A stretch of 64,000 nucleotides of DNA from Sporosarcina sp. FSL K6-2383 (lineage in GTDB: Bacteria > Bacillota > Bacilli > Bacillales_A > Planococcaceae): NCBI RefSeq assembly GCF_038618305.1, contig NZ_CP152017.1, positions 1,155,501-1,219,500 on the forward strand, given 5' to 3'. Positions 27,416 to 36,183 of this stretch are shown here, piece after piece (the stretch's first letter is position 1; each line of letters begins with the position of its first letter). Both the position numbers and the translations under genes were made by a program. The notes under the pieces are model-generated. The model saw nothing but the letters and a program-made list of their open reading frames with translations. It was not told the DNA's origin and ran no database searches.

Positions 27416-27934
27416 TCATTCATCATCGAAATCATCATAGGGAGAAGGTCTGTTTAATTGTTTTTGCTTTTTGGCAAAGTCTTTTTCAAGAAGACTACAA
27501 AATGAAAACTGTCGATACATCGTTGCGGCTGAAATATTTACTTTATAGGTACGATTATTTTCCAAATGGATAATACATCCTAAATCATCAGGTTCTATTC
27601 GGGTAATTGCGTGGTACGAAATCCAAACATTTTGTTCGGAAGTAGGTGACATTGTAGGTAGGAAGATATAAGGTATACCAAAATCGTGAGCAACGATAAT
27701 TGGCGTTTTATGATGATTACCTAAAGCGATTTTTGCGATGTTCACTGAATTTTGCAATGAGCTTCCATAATAGTCACAGGATTTCCTGACGATGTGAATG
27801 GGCTTTTTGGAGATGTTAAATTCACGATTTCGTTCAATGACACGGGTTGAGATCATCTCTCCTACAGTTACAGGTTGTAGCATAAATGTGTCGAAAGAGA
27901 TGATATAATTTACAACTGAATTCCTTTTTTTCAT
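27416..27934 (-). CDS. comK: Competence transcription factor ComK
   Basis: A 172-aa homologue of the master activator of natural transformation. Diagnostic segments are CDYYGSSLQNSVNIAKIALG, HHKTPIIVAHDFGIPYIFLP, TMSPTSEQNVWISYHAI and the strand region YKVNISAATMYRQF. ComK binds AT-rich boxes upstream of late competence genes such as comF, comG and comE. Length is near the usual 190 aa. AGGAGG lies 7 bases before ATG 27934. Presence of ComK, DegU and the comF genes in one window suggests transformability, although the DNA uptake apparatus itself lies elsewhere. Confidence 0.9.
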   Translation of the reverse strand: MKKRNSVVNYIISFDTFMLQPVTVGEMISTRVIERNREFNISKKPIHIVRKSCDYYGSSLQNSVNIAKIALGNHHKTPIIVAHDFGIPYIFLPTMSPTSEQNVWISYHAITRIEPDDLGCIIHLENNRTYKVNISAATMYRQFSFCSLLEKDFAKKQKQLNRPSPYDDFDDE

Positions 27935-28080
27935 ATTTATACCTCCTATGCTTGTATTGTACAATTATCATTATAAGTCAGAAAATTAATAAAGCAACCT
28001 TTAAATGGATAATTCCGACTAATATCTAAATAAGGTCTTTTAGCATAGTTTGAGCGGCGGTCAGATTATAAAAGTATACT

Positions 28081-28113
28081 AAAAAACCTTCCGCTCGGAT
28101 GAAGAGGGAAGGT
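28081..28113 (-). terminator. Intrinsic terminator of the M20 amidohydrolase gene
   Basis: On the minus strand ACCTTCC pairs with GGAAGGT across a 13-base loop, followed by TTTTTT. Confidence 0.82.
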
Positions 28114-28120
28114 CGTTAGG

Positions 28121-29284
28121 TTAGTGCTGATAATCCAAGGCAGCGGCGCCAAGCGTTTTTGCCGCAATAAGCATGGCGTTTTCATCGAAATCGAATTTCG
28201 GATGGTGATGCGGATAGGGTTCGGCTGGCTTTGCACCTGTGAAGAAAAATGTGCCGGGTACTTTTTCTAGATAATAAGCAAAATCTTCGCCACCCATTTG
28301 GGGTGTCGATTCGACAACTGCTTGAACACCTGGAACGGTTTCAGCGACTGTTTTTAGAAAGTCGGTTTCAGTAGCATGGTTAACAACGGCAGGATAGCCG
28401 CGATAATAGTGAAAGTCGATTGTACAATCATGAGCAAATGCAGTTCCATCAACGACGCGCTTCATCTCAAGCTCCATTAAGTCACGAACCTTCGGGTTGA
28501 ATGAACGAACTGTGCCACCAAGTGTTGCAGAATCTGCAATGACATTGAATGCATTGTCCGCAACAAATGAGCCGATAGATAACACGGCGGAGTCAATCGG
28601 ATTGACGCGCCGAGCGACAAGCTGTTGCAAATTCATAACGAGCTGTGCGCCGATGACGATAGCATCTTTGGTTTGGTGTGGGGCTGCCCCATGACCGCCG
28701 CTACCTTGAATCGCAATCGTAAAGCGATCTGCTGCTGCCATAACAGGTCCTGCCAAATATTCAATTGTTCCAGAAGGTGTCAATGACCAAAGATGGGTGC
28801 CGAAAATGACGTCAACCCCATCAAGGCAACCATCTGCAATCATTGAAATAGCACCACCTGGCGCATATTCTTCGGCATGTTGATGGATGAAAACATACTC
28901 CCCAGTAAGGACCTCTTGTAATTCGTGAATTGCTTTTGCTACTTGAAGTAACGTCGCAGTGTGTCCATCATGACCGCAAGCATGCATAACGCCGGGGACA
29001 GTCGATTTATAAGGCACGTCTTTGTCATCTTGAATAGGTAGTGCATCAAAATCAGCGCGAAGTGCAACCGTTTTCCCTGGTCTACCTCCCTTAACACGTG
29101 CAACTACACCGTTTCCACCAACGCCCATTTGCACGTCTACACCAAGATCAGCATAGAAATCATAAATATACTGTGCAGTCTTTTCTTCTTTAAAGGATAA
29201 CTCAGGATGCATGTGAAGATGGCGGCGTATTACGATCATATCCTCAAACGCACTATCCAACTTTTCAAACAGTTGCTCCTTCAT
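28121..29284 (-). CDS. M20-family amidohydrolase (aminoacylase/carboxypeptidase type)
   Basis: A 387-aa cytoplasmic metallo-amidohydrolase of the HipO/AmaA-like group (N-acyl-amino-acid or hippurate hydrolase). Metal ligand motifs are MHACGHDGHTATLL, QHAEEYAPGG and FGTHLWS, and the C-terminal PQMGGEDFAYYLEKVPGTFFFTGAK is the classic family block. ATG 29284 is preferred (AAGGGGC upstream) over the longer frame from 29329. The substrate cannot be inferred. It is transcribed away from hmoB's end and has its own terminator. Confidence 0.9.
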   Translation of the reverse strand: MKEQLFEKLDSAFEDMIVIRRHLHMHPELSFKEEKTAQYIYDFYADLGVDVQMGVGGNGVVARVKGGRPGKTVALRADFDALPIQDDKDVPYKSTVPGVMHACGHDGHTATLLQVAKAIHELQEVLTGEYVFIHQHAEEYAPGGAISMIADGCLDGVDVIFGTHLWSLTPSGTIEYLAGPVMAAADRFTIAIQGSGGHGAAPHQTKDAIVIGAQLVMNLQQLVARRVNPIDSAVLSIGSFVADNAFNVIADSATLGGTVRSFNPKVRDLMELEMKRVVDGTAFAHDCTIDFHYYRGYPAVVNHATETDFLKTVAETVPGVQAVVESTPQMGGEDFAYYLEKVPGTFFFTGAKPAEPYPHHHPKFDFDENAMLIAAKTLGAAALDYQH

Positions 29285-29360
29285 ACCAGACAGCCCCTTA
29301 AAATGTTTTTCTTCTATTATACCAAACATTTAATAGGGAGCAATGGACGGTAGAAGCAGG

Positions 29361-29879
29361 TTATGCATTGTCTTCCTTCGATTTAGCGATGTAGCTTGTG
29401 ACAGAAGCTGCACTTGTGAAAATATGGGGGTTGTTGTCGACACCAGGGATTGCATGTCCCGTTAAATATTGTTCATGATGGGGGGCTGCATTTTTCCATC
29501 TCGTATAATACGTGCTAGCAGACCATTCCGTCATGACGATATATGTGTCAGAATTAAGTGGGCGTAGAAGGCGAAATGCGATAAAGCCAGGCTCGGTATC
29601 AAGTGTATGCGTTCGCTCTTTAAAATGATGCTCGAAAATAGGACGCCCTTCATCTGTGACAGGAATGTGATTCCATACAAAATAGCCGACATCATTGAGT
29701 GTGCCGGAAGAGCCGATGACTTCATAGCGGCGCGGTGTTTGGAAAACGGTTTTACCAGTTGTTTCATGCAATAACAATGAATTCGCACCAGCATGCATGG
29801 CAATCATCCTTTCTTGAGGATGCTTATCCCTTAAGGACTCCATAAATGTGGTTGTGCCAGATGTTGTGAAAATATACAT
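29361..29879 (-). CDS. hmoB: Haem-degrading monooxygenase HmoB-like
   Basis: A 172-aa protein with a C-terminal antibiotic-biosynthesis monooxygenase (ABM) ferredoxin-like domain: GYFVWNHIPVTDEGRPIFEHHFKERT, EPGFIAFRLLRPLNSDTYIVMTEW. Length and N-terminal extension match HmoB (YhgC) of B. subtilis, which degrades haem and releases iron. It is divergent from hemEHY; as recalled, yhgC also neighbours hemEHY in B. subtilis (with pbpF between), which supports the call. Haem synthesis and breakdown genes thus share one intergenic control region here. Confidence 0.85.
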   Translation of the reverse strand: MYIFTTSGTTTFMESLRDKHPQERMIAMHAGANSLLLHETTGKTVFQTPRRYEVIGSSGTLNDVGYFVWNHIPVTDEGRPIFEHHFKERTHTLDTEPGFIAFRLLRPLNSDTYIVMTEWSASTYYTRWKNAAPHHEQYLTGHAIPGVDNNPHIFTSAASVTSYIAKSKEDNA

Positions 29880-29965
29880 GTAAAACCCCTCCTTAGGATT
29901 TAAATTGTTTGTTCCTACTCATACATTTTCCCTCTTTACAGAAAGTTAATCAATTACACCTCGGT

Positions 29966-29993
29966 TTAACTTGCTTCAACTGAAGCAAGTTAA
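29966..29993. promoter_or_regulatory. Perfect 12-bp inverted repeat between hmoB and hemE
   Basis: TTAACTTGCTTC and GAAGCAAGTTAA separated by 4 bases, in the 270-bp gap between the divergent hmoB and hemEHY genes. There is no T-run, so an operator is more likely than a terminator. It does not match Fur or PerR boxes. Confidence 0.5.
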
Positions 29994-30039
29994 CAAACAT
30001 TGACGAAATGATGGCAATGCATGAACAAAGACGTACAAT

Positions 30040-30069
30040 TTGATGACAAGTCGGGCTAAACGCTATACT
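30040..30069 (+). promoter_or_regulatory. Candidate sigma-A promoter of hemEHY
   Basis: TTGATG at 30040-30045 and TATACT at 30064-30069 with an 18-base spacer, about 80 bases before the hemE start. Confidence 0.45.
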
Positions 30070-30149
30070 TAGCCTAGCTAAACGTCTATATTTGAGTATG
30101 GATATGTAATAGGGAAATACCAACATATAAGAAAGTAGGGACAGATTAA

Positions 30150-31190
30150 ATGACACAATTTAACGATACACTGCTCCGCGCCGCCCGTGGCGAAAAAATT
30201 GAGCACACACCTGTTTGGTACATGAGGCAGGCAGGACGTTCACAACCTGAATACTTGAAAATTAAAGAGAAATATTCATTGGAAGAAATCACGCATCAGC
30301 CTGAGCTTTGTGCTTATGTAACGAAGCTTCCGGTTGATCAATATAATGTCGATGCAGCGATTCTTTATAAAGACATCGTAACACCTCTACCAGGCCTTGG
30401 TGTGGATGTGAAGATCAAAGCGGGTGTTGGGCCAGTGATTTCTAACCCAATCCGTACTGTTCAAGATGTCCATAATCTCGGTGATTTATCACCTCAGGAC
30501 GATATTCCATTCGTTTTGGAAACGATAAAAATATTGACGAAAGAGCAGTTGAATGTGCCACTTATCGGTTTTGCAGGAGCTCCATTCACGCTTGCGAGTT
30601 ATATGATTGAAGGTGGACCTTCGAAAAGTTATAACCTGACAAAGTCATTCATGGTATCCGAGCCTGAGGCATGGTTCGCCTTGATGGACAAGTTGGCAGA
30701 TATGACGATTACGTATATTACTGCACAAGTGGCAGCAGGTGCGAAAGCGATTCAAATTTTTGATTCATGGGTAGGCGCTTTGAATGTTGCGGATTACCGG
30801 ATTTTCATTAAACCAGTAATGACACGTATTTTCACAGAACTGCGTAAATTGAACGTTCCACTCATCACATTCGGTGTAGGTGCGAGTCACTTGGCTAATG
30901 AATGGCATGACCTTCCAGTAGACGTTGTAGGACTGGACTGGCGTTTGTCTATCAAGGAAGCGGGCGAGCGTGGCATGACGAAGCCGTTGCAAGGTAATCT
31001 AGATCCGTCAATGCTATTGGCTGACTGGAATATTATCGAAGAACGTGCGAAGGTTATTATCGAGCAAGGCGTAGAGCATGGTAGCCATATCTTTAACTTG
31101 GGCCACGGCGTCTTCCCAGATGTTAAACCAGCAACATTGAAAAAGCTTACTGAATTTATTCATAGTTATAGTGCACAACTACGTAAATAA
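30150..31190 (+). CDS. hemE: Uroporphyrinogen III decarboxylase
   Basis: A 346-aa cytosolic enzyme that decarboxylates uroporphyrinogen III to coproporphyrinogen III. Signatures are [17 protein letters not shown] near the N-terminus, [22 protein letters not shown] in the middle, IFDSWVGAL and QGNLDPSML. Length is standard. First gene of hemEHY, with 18 bp to hemH. AGGGACAG precedes the ATG. Confidence 0.96.
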   Translation: MTQFNDTLLRAARGEKIEHTPVWYMRQAGRSQPEYLKIKEKYSLEEITHQPELCAYVTKLPVDQYNVDAAILYKDIVTPLPGLGVDVKIKAGVGPVISNPIRTVQDVHNLGDLSPQDDIPFVLETIKILTKEQLNVPLIGFAGAPFTLASYMIEGGPSKSYNLTKSFMVSEPEAWFALMDKLADMTITYITAQVAAGAKAIQIFDSWVGALNVADYRIFIKPVMTRIFTELRKLNVPLITFGVGASHLANEWHDLPVDVVGLDWRLSIKEAGERGMTKPLQGNLDPSMLLADWNIIEERAKVIIEQGVEHGSHIFNLGHGVFPDVKPATLKKLTEFIHSYSAQLRK

Positions 31191-31208
31191 ACTGATGAGG
31201 TGAAGTTG

Positions 31209-32141
31209 ATGACAAAGAAACAAATGGGACTGTTAGTAATGGCTTACGGGACTCCGAATAAGGAAGAGGATATTGAATCGTATTATACACATATCCGACA
31301 TGGTCGCCCGCCGGCACCTGAACAATTAGAGGATTTACGCAATCGGTACGCGGCGATTGGTGGAATTTCACCGCTTGCCAAAATTACTGAAAACCAAGCC
31401 AATGCGCTTTGTCATCGTTTGAATGAAGTGCAGGACGACATTGAATTTAAAGTTTATATCGGATTAAAGCATATCGCACCATTTATCGAAGATGCAGTAG
31501 AAAAAATGCATGCAGATGGCATTAAAGAAGCGGTATCAATCGTATTGGCACCTCATTTCTCAACGTTTTCCGTCAAATCGTATAACGGACGTGTAAAAGA
31601 AGAAGCTGACAAGCATGGCATGACCATTACATCAGTGGAAAGCTGGTACAAGCAGCCGAAGTTTATTGACTTTTGGGTGGGGCAAGTTCGGGGGACGTTT
31701 GACAGCATGAGTGAAGAACAACGGGCAGCTGCTTGCCTGATTGTTTCAGCGCATTCATTACCAGAAAAGATTTTAGCGAACGGTGATCCGTATGCGGACC
31801 AGTTGAAAGAAACGGCTGATTTAATTGCCGCTGCAGCTGGCGTGGATAACTACGAAGTCGGCTGGCAAAGTGAAGGACAGACACCAGAACCTTGGCTTGG
31901 TCCAGATGTTCAAGATTTGACACGCGCCTTGCATACCGACAAAGGCTATAACACATTTGTCTATACACCGGTTGGCTTCGTTTCCGACCATCTCGAAGTG
32001 TTATATGACAATGATTATGAATGTAAAGTTGTTTGTGATGATATCGGTGCTTCTTATTATCGTCCAGCAATGCCGAATGTCGACCCACTATTCGTCGATG
32101 CAATGGTGGATGCTGTGTTTGATAAAATGAAGGAAGCATAA
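31209..32141 (+). CDS. hemH: Coproporphyrin ferrochelatase HemH
   Basis: A 310-aa enzyme inserting Fe2+ into coproporphyrin III, as established for monoderm bacteria. It has the N-terminal [27 protein letters not shown], the catalytic His in [11 protein letters not shown], the [19 protein letters not shown] block, and [17 protein letters not shown] with the conserved Glu. ATG 31209 has GAGGTG 6 bases upstream; the GTG at 31200 overlaps that site and is rejected. Confidence 0.95.
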   Translation: MTKKQMGLLVMAYGTPNKEEDIESYYTHIRHGRPPAPEQLEDLRNRYAAIGGISPLAKITENQANALCHRLNEVQDDIEFKVYIGLKHIAPFIEDAVEKMHADGIKEAVSIVLAPHFSTFSVKSYNGRVKEEADKHGMTITSVESWYKQPKFIDFWVGQVRGTFDSMSEEQRAAACLIVSAHSLPEKILANGDPYADQLKETADLIAAAAGVDNYEVGWQSEGQTPEPWLGPDVQDLTRALHTDKGYNTFVYTPVGFVSDHLEVLYDNDYECKVVCDDIGASYYRPAMPNVDPLFVDAMVDAVFDKMKEA

Positions 32142-32169
32142 AATCCGTACAAGAAAGTGATGATGGACT

Positions 32170-33585
32170 ATGGACGAACAAAACAAAAAGGTAGTAATCG
32201 TCGGGGGAGGGATTACGGGCCTCTCTGCGGCATTTTATATGCAAAAAGAAGCGCGTGAAAAAGGACTTCCACTCGATGTACTTCTGATCGAAGCGTCGCA
32301 CCGTCTTGGCGGTAAAATCCAGACGGTGCGACGTGATGGCTTTGTCATTGAACGTGGTCCGGATTCATTTTTAATCCGTAAAAAAAGTGTCGGATTGCTA
32401 GCTGAGGATCTAGGTATTGAAGACCAGCTTGTGAAAAATGCAACAGGACAGGCATATGTATTCGTTAATGGTGTATTGCATCCGATTCCGGGTGGTTCCG
32501 TAATGGGAATTCCAACAGAAATCACTCCGTTTTTGAAGACAGGTCTATTTTCTTGGGCAGGTAAAATTCGTGCGGCTGGCGATTTCGTCCTTCCGCGTTC
32601 TGCTATACAAGGTGATCAGTCATTGGGTGGCTTTTTCCGTCGGCGTTTCGGCGGGGAAATCGTGGATAATCTAATCGAGCCGTTATTGTCAGGCGTCTAC
32701 GCAGGAGATATTGACCATATGAGCCTGCAATCGACATTTCCACAGTTTTACGAAGTGGAGAAAAAACATCGTAGTCTCATTTTAGGCATGAAAAAAACGA
32801 CACCCAGACAATTGCCACAGAAGAATAGTCATAGTACGAAAAAGGAAGGCGTCTTCCATACATTCCGGAATGGGCTTGAAACGTTAGTCGAAGCCATTGA
32901 ACAACAACTTGAGCCGGGGTCTGTTATGAAGGGCGTGCGAACCGAGGCAATCGAGTCGGTAGGGAATAAGACGATAATTGACTTGAATGATGGTCGTAAA
33001 GTTGAAGCAGATGCCGTTATTTTGACGACGGGTCACGAAATGGCAAGCCACTTATTTGCACCGCATGGTCTGTTACAGGATCTTGGGCAAATTCCGACCA
33101 CATCTGTTGCAACAGTTGCACTAGCATTTCCAGCGTCATCTGTTGTACAGGACAAGGAAGGAACTGGTTTTCTCGTTTCAAGAAATAGTGATTATTCGAT
33201 TACAGCATGTACGTGGACACATCGTAAATGGCCTACATCAACGCCAGAAGGAAAAGTGCTGATTCGTGCATTTGTCGGGCGCGTCGGTGAAGAGGCGATT
33301 GTGGATTTACCAGATGCTGAAATCGAAAAAATTGTTCTTGCTGATCTGAGTAAAATTATTAACATTACGGGCAATCCAGATTTCACAATTGTGACGCGTT
33401 GGAAAAAAGACAGACCGCAGTATCGAGTCGGGCACAAACAACGTATTGAGGCAGCGAGGACCGAGCTACAAGCGAAGTTTCCACACGTGAAACTAGCAGG
33501 TGCTTCCTATAATGGCGTCGGTTTACCGGATTGTATCGATCAGGGACGAGCTGCAGTGAGAGAAATTATGGATGAATTATTTTGA
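32170..33585 (+). CDS. hemY: Coproporphyrinogen III oxidase HemY
   Basis: A 471-aa FAD-dependent oxidase. The N-terminal dinucleotide-binding motif is VVIVGGGITGLSAAF, followed by SHRLGGKIQTV and ERGPDSFL; the C-terminal block is LAGASYNGVGLPDCIDQGRAAV. In Firmicutes it oxidises coproporphyrinogen III to coproporphyrin III, the substrate of HemH. The ribosome site before 32170 is weak. Last gene of the hemEHY operon, followed by a terminator; the final enzyme HemQ is not in the window. Confidence 0.94.
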   Translation: MDEQNKKVVIVGGGITGLSAAFYMQKEAREKGLPLDVLLIEASHRLGGKIQTVRRDGFVIERGPDSFLIRKKSVGLLAEDLGIEDQLVKNATGQAYVFVNGVLHPIPGGSVMGIPTEITPFLKTGLFSWAGKIRAAGDFVLPRSAIQGDQSLGGFFRRRFGGEIVDNLIEPLLSGVYAGDIDHMSLQSTFPQFYEVEKKHRSLILGMKKTTPRQLPQKNSHSTKKEGVFHTFRNGLETLVEAIEQQLEPGSVMKGVRTEAIESVGNKTIIDLNDGRKVEADAVILTTGHEMASHLFAPHGLLQDLGQIPTTSVATVALAFPASSVVQDKEGTGFLVSRNSDYSITACTWTHRKWPTSTPEGKVLIRAFVGRVGEEAIVDLPDAEIEKIVLADLSKIINITGNPDFTIVTRWKKDRPQYRVGHKQRIEAARTELQAKFPHVKLAGASYNGVGLPDCIDQGRAAVREIMDELF

Positions 33586-33612
33586 GTGAATGATACAGCT
33601 ACAGATAAATAC

Positions 33613-33648
33613 AAAAACAGCCGCAGAAAATATTTGCGGCTGTTTTAT
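33613..33648 (+). terminator. Intrinsic terminator of hemEHY
   Basis: AAAACAGCCGCA pairs with TGCGGCTGTTTT around a short AT loop. Confidence 0.88.
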
Positions 33649-33651
33649 ATT

Positions 33652-33838
33652 CGTTCAGCGGAACACTTTACGTTTATAGGTGGAAAGATGAATGTGATTT
33701 AGTCACTATTGTTCAGTGGGTGTCCAAACGCTCGCTGAACAAATATAAAGCCTCCGGCGGATGTCATAGATTTTGAAGGGAGTTAATCGAGCAGGCTCGA
33801 TTCAAAATCTAGACGCAATTACGCCGAAGCGTAATTGA
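33652..33838. repeat. Hairpin-rich interspersed repeat A, copy 2 (uninterrupted)
   Basis: Cleanest copy. Hairpin 1 is TGTTCAG...CTGAACA (33710-33741), then GCCTCCGGCGGATGTCA, hairpin 2 AGATTTTGA...ATCGAG/CTCGAT...TCAAAATCT (33767-33810) and hairpin 3 CAATTACGC/GCGTAATTG (33815-33836). It lies between the hem terminator and yhfH. Confidence 0.75.
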
Positions 33839-33849
33839 TATATTTAAAT

Positions 33850-33975
33850 TCATAAAATATTGCAAGAGTCGCATTTGTTGCCGTAGCATTCATGCTGCTC
33901 GTCAATTTCTTTTCCGCAAGACGTACATACTTTAGCAGGAAGGTTTTTGAAAAACTCGATGACGTTTTCGATCAT
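33850..33975 (-). CDS. yhfH: YhfH-family small zinc-ribbon-like protein
   Basis: A 41-aa protein with N-terminal MIENVIEFFKNLPAKVCTSC and five cysteines (17, 20, 30, 35, 38) arranged as CTSC...HECYGNKCDSC, suggesting a bound metal. It matches the YhfH family of tiny Bacillales proteins of unknown function. As recalled, in B. subtilis yhfH lies close to lplJ (yhfJ), and lplJ follows here too. GAGGTG precedes the ATG at 33975. A second, disrupted copy lies 80 bp upstream. Confidence 0.8.
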   Translation of the reverse strand: MIENVIEFFKNLPAKVCTSCGKEIDEQHECYGNKCDSCNIL

Positions 33976-34054
33976 AGTGTGTTCACCTCTTTCAGGTTGT
34001 ATTAGTACTGTTTAGATGATTTATGTTGTAATAGTACAGGTGTTGCGAAAAAAA

Positions 34055-34276
34055 TCATACTATATTGCAATAATCGCATTTGTTGCCGTAGCATTCATGC
34101 TGTTCTTCAATTTCTTTCCCACAAGACGTACAAACTTTGACAGGTAGGTTTTTGTAACGTCAGAAAGTATAAGTTCGTTGATGACCTTATAAGGGCAACT
34201 ACGGTTCTGCTGTCGCCTAAAGGCTCGGCAATCGCCGAGTTTTCTAAAAAAACTCGATAACGTTTTCAATCATCAT
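34055..34276 (-). pseudogene. Second yhfH copy disrupted by a 93-bp insertion
   Basis: Reading from ATG 34273 gives MIENVIEFF and then a stop codon inside the insertion. After removing 34155-34247 the frame continues KNLPVKVCTSCGKEIEEQHE and CYGNKCDYCNIV, nearly identical to the intact copy at 33850. The two copies are therefore a tandem duplication, one of them broken. The insertion length is a multiple of three but carries an in-frame TAG. Confidence 0.8.
34155..34247. mobile_element. 93-bp structured insertion in the second yhfH copy
   Basis: Boundaries come from alignment with the intact yhfH copy (ambiguous by a base or two in the flanking A/T runs). It begins TAACGTCAGAAAG and ends with hairpin CTCGGC-AATC-GCCGAG (34224-34239; arms in plus orientation) followed by TTTTCTAA. 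Other pairings are GTTG...CAAC enclosing CCTTATAAGG, and GCCTAAAGGC. There is no target duplication and no terminal inverted repeat. The hairpin near one end and lack of duplication resemble non-autonomous IS200/IS605-type elements or their RNA, but no sequence match was possible. Confidence 0.55.
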
Positions 34277-34413
34277 TCATTCTCCCCTTTCAATTTGTAC
34301 TAGTACTCGATTCGTTATTAGTAGTGTATTATAACAGATAATCAAATGTCAATACATTTCAGTACTTTTCAGATAAAATAAATAAGAGTCTATTTAAGTG
34401 AGGAGCGATTTAC

Positions 34414-35406
34414 ATGTATTTCATTGATAACAAAGGAATTACTGACCCACGCATCAACCTGGCAATTGAGGAGTATGCACTGAAAAATATGGATATAGAA
34501 AAAGAATCCTTTTTGCTGTTCTATATTAACGAGCCGTCCATCATCATTGGGAAAAATCAGAACACGATTGAGGAGATTGATACAGAATATGTGGAGGCGA
34601 ATGGTATTCATGTTGTTCGTCGTCTATCGGGTGGAGGAGCCGTCTATCATGACCTTGGCAATTTGAATTTCAGCTTCATTACAAAAGATGATGGTGAATC
34701 ATTCCGGAATTTTAAGAAGTTTACGGAGCCCGTCGTTCAAGCACTTGCTGAAATGGGCGTGAAAGCGGAATTACTAGGCCGTAATGATATTTTAGTCGAG
34801 GGGCGCAAAATTTCTGGGAATGCACAGTTCTCAACGAATGGTCGCATGTTCAGTCACGGAACGCTGATGTTTGACACTGAAATCGAGCGAGTTGTTTCGG
34901 CGCTTAAAGTGCGGAAGGACAAGATTGAATCGAAAGGCATTAAATCGATTCGTAGTCGTGTAGCTAATATTACGGAGTTTCTCACTGAGTCGATGACGAT
35001 TGAGCAGTTTCGCTTGAATATATTGAAATCGATTTTTGGCGGAGAAGAAAAAATTCAGTATATGGAGCTGACAGACGAAGATTGGGCTAACATCCATGCG
35101 TTATCTGCAGAGCGTTATGCGAACTGGGATTGGAACTATGGGAAATCACCGAAGTTCAACATGCAGCATTCGCATCGCTTCCCAGTTGGCGGCTTAGACG
35201 TTCGACTAGATGTTAATAAAGGCATCATTGAAAACGTCAACATTTTCGGTGATTTCTTCGGTGTTGGAGAAGTAGCTGTCATCGAGGGAAGTTTGAAAGG
35301 TGTCCAGTACGATAGACAATCCATGAGTGAGGCATTGGCTACGCTTGATATTCCAACCTATCTTGGCGGTATTACGAAGGAAGAGTTTCTGCAATTGATT
35401 TATTGA
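34414..35406 (+). CDS. lplJ: Lipoate-protein ligase LplJ
   Basis: A 330-aa enzyme that activates free lipoate with ATP and attaches it to lipoyl domains of 2-oxoacid dehydrogenases and GcvH. The biotin/lipoate ligase fold is marked by PSIIIGKNQNTIEEI, VVRRLSGGGAVYHDLGNLNFSF and GRKISGNAQF with the catalytic Lys; a C-terminal accessory domain follows from about residue 250. Length matches LplJ. GAGGAG precedes the ATG. A weak terminator may follow at about 35415-35448. Confidence 0.93.
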   Translation: MYFIDNKGITDPRINLAIEEYALKNMDIEKESFLLFYINEPSIIIGKNQNTIEEIDTEYVEANGIHVVRRLSGGGAVYHDLGNLNFSFITKDDGESFRNFKKFTEPVVQALAEMGVKAELLGRNDILVEGRKISGNAQFSTNGRMFSHGTLMFDTEIERVVSALKVRKDKIESKGIKSIRSRVANITEFLTESMTIEQFRLNILKSIFGGEEKIQYMELTDEDWANIHALSAERYANWDWNYGKSPKFNMQHSHRFPVGGLDVRLDVNKGIIENVNIFGDFFGVGEVAVIEGSLKGVQYDRQSMSEALATLDIPTYLGGITKEEFLQLIY

Positions 35407-35464
35407 TGGATAAGGAGGAGCCTGACTACGTGTTGGGCTTCTTTTTATTGTGGATTGTGAGTTG

Positions 35465-36107
35465 AACGTTGTTTAGTTTTGCTGAAACGTTGTTAAGTTC
35501 AGCGAAAGCGTTGTCTAGTTCGGGTGGAACGTTGTGACCTTTTCGAAAAACGTTGCTTAGTTGTGCGAGTGTTGTTTAGTTTTGCTGAAACGTTGTTAAG
35601 TTCAGCGAAAGTGTTGTCTAGTTCGGGTGGAACGTTGTGACCTTTTCGAAAAACGTTGCTTAGTTGTGCGAACGTTGTTTAGTTTTGCTGAAACGTTGTT
35701 AAGTTCAGCGAAAGCGTTGTCTAGTTCGCGTGGAACGTTGTGACCTTTTCGAAAAACGTTGCTTAGTTGTGCGAGTGTTGTTTAGTTTTGCTGAAACGTT
35801 GTTAAGTTCAGCGAAAGCGTTGTCTAGTTCGCGTGGAACGTTGTGACCTTTACGAAAAACGTTGCTTAGTTGTGCGAACGTTGTTTAGTTTTGCTGAAAC
35901 GTTGTTAAGTTCAGCGAAAGTGTTGTCTAGTTCGGGTGGAACGTTGTGACCTTTACGAAAAACGTTGCTTAGTTGTGCGAACGTTGTTTAGTTTTGCTGA
36001 AACGTTGTTAAGTTCAGCGAAAGCGTTGTCTAGTTCGGGTGGAACGTTGTGACCTTTACGAAAAACGTTGCTTAGTTGTGCGAGCGTTGTTTAGTTTTGC
36101 TGAAATG
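35465..36107. repeat. Tandem array, 103-bp unit, six full copies plus a partial
   Basis: The string GTTGTTTAGTTTTGCTGAAA starts at 35468, 35571, 35674, 35777, 35880, 35983 and 36086, always 103 bp apart. Each unit consists of five related subunits (four of about 21 bp, one of about 19 bp) starting with AACGTTG or a variant. Copies differ by few substitutions (for example GGG/GCG, TTTT/TTTA). Because 103 is not a multiple of three, it cannot be a protein repeat. It fills the gap between lplJ and the Bce module. Confidence 0.92.
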
Positions 36108-36118
36108 CTACGAGTCCC

Positions 36119-36134
36119 GTTACTCGAGCGTAAC
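36119..36134. promoter_or_regulatory. Inverted repeat upstream of the Bce-type operon
   Basis: GTTAC and GTAAC separated by 6 bases, about 15 bases upstream of a TATACT -10-like box (36149-36154) and 50 bases before the response regulator start. Candidate binding site for an activator; it does not match the known BceR box pattern. Confidence 0.35.
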
Positions 36135-36183
36135 AGTGAATTCTACGTTATACTAAAAATAACTGTGAAGGGGGACTGAACAG

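Noticed and set aside
34060..34269. 69-codon minus-strand frame through the disrupted yhfH copy
   Set aside because: It reads the insertion and yhfH in a different frame; comparison with the intact copy shows the true frame is broken.
35465..36107. CRISPR array
   Set aside because: The repeats are contiguous without unique spacers and no cas genes are nearby. The same applies to the arrays at 42345 and 54757.
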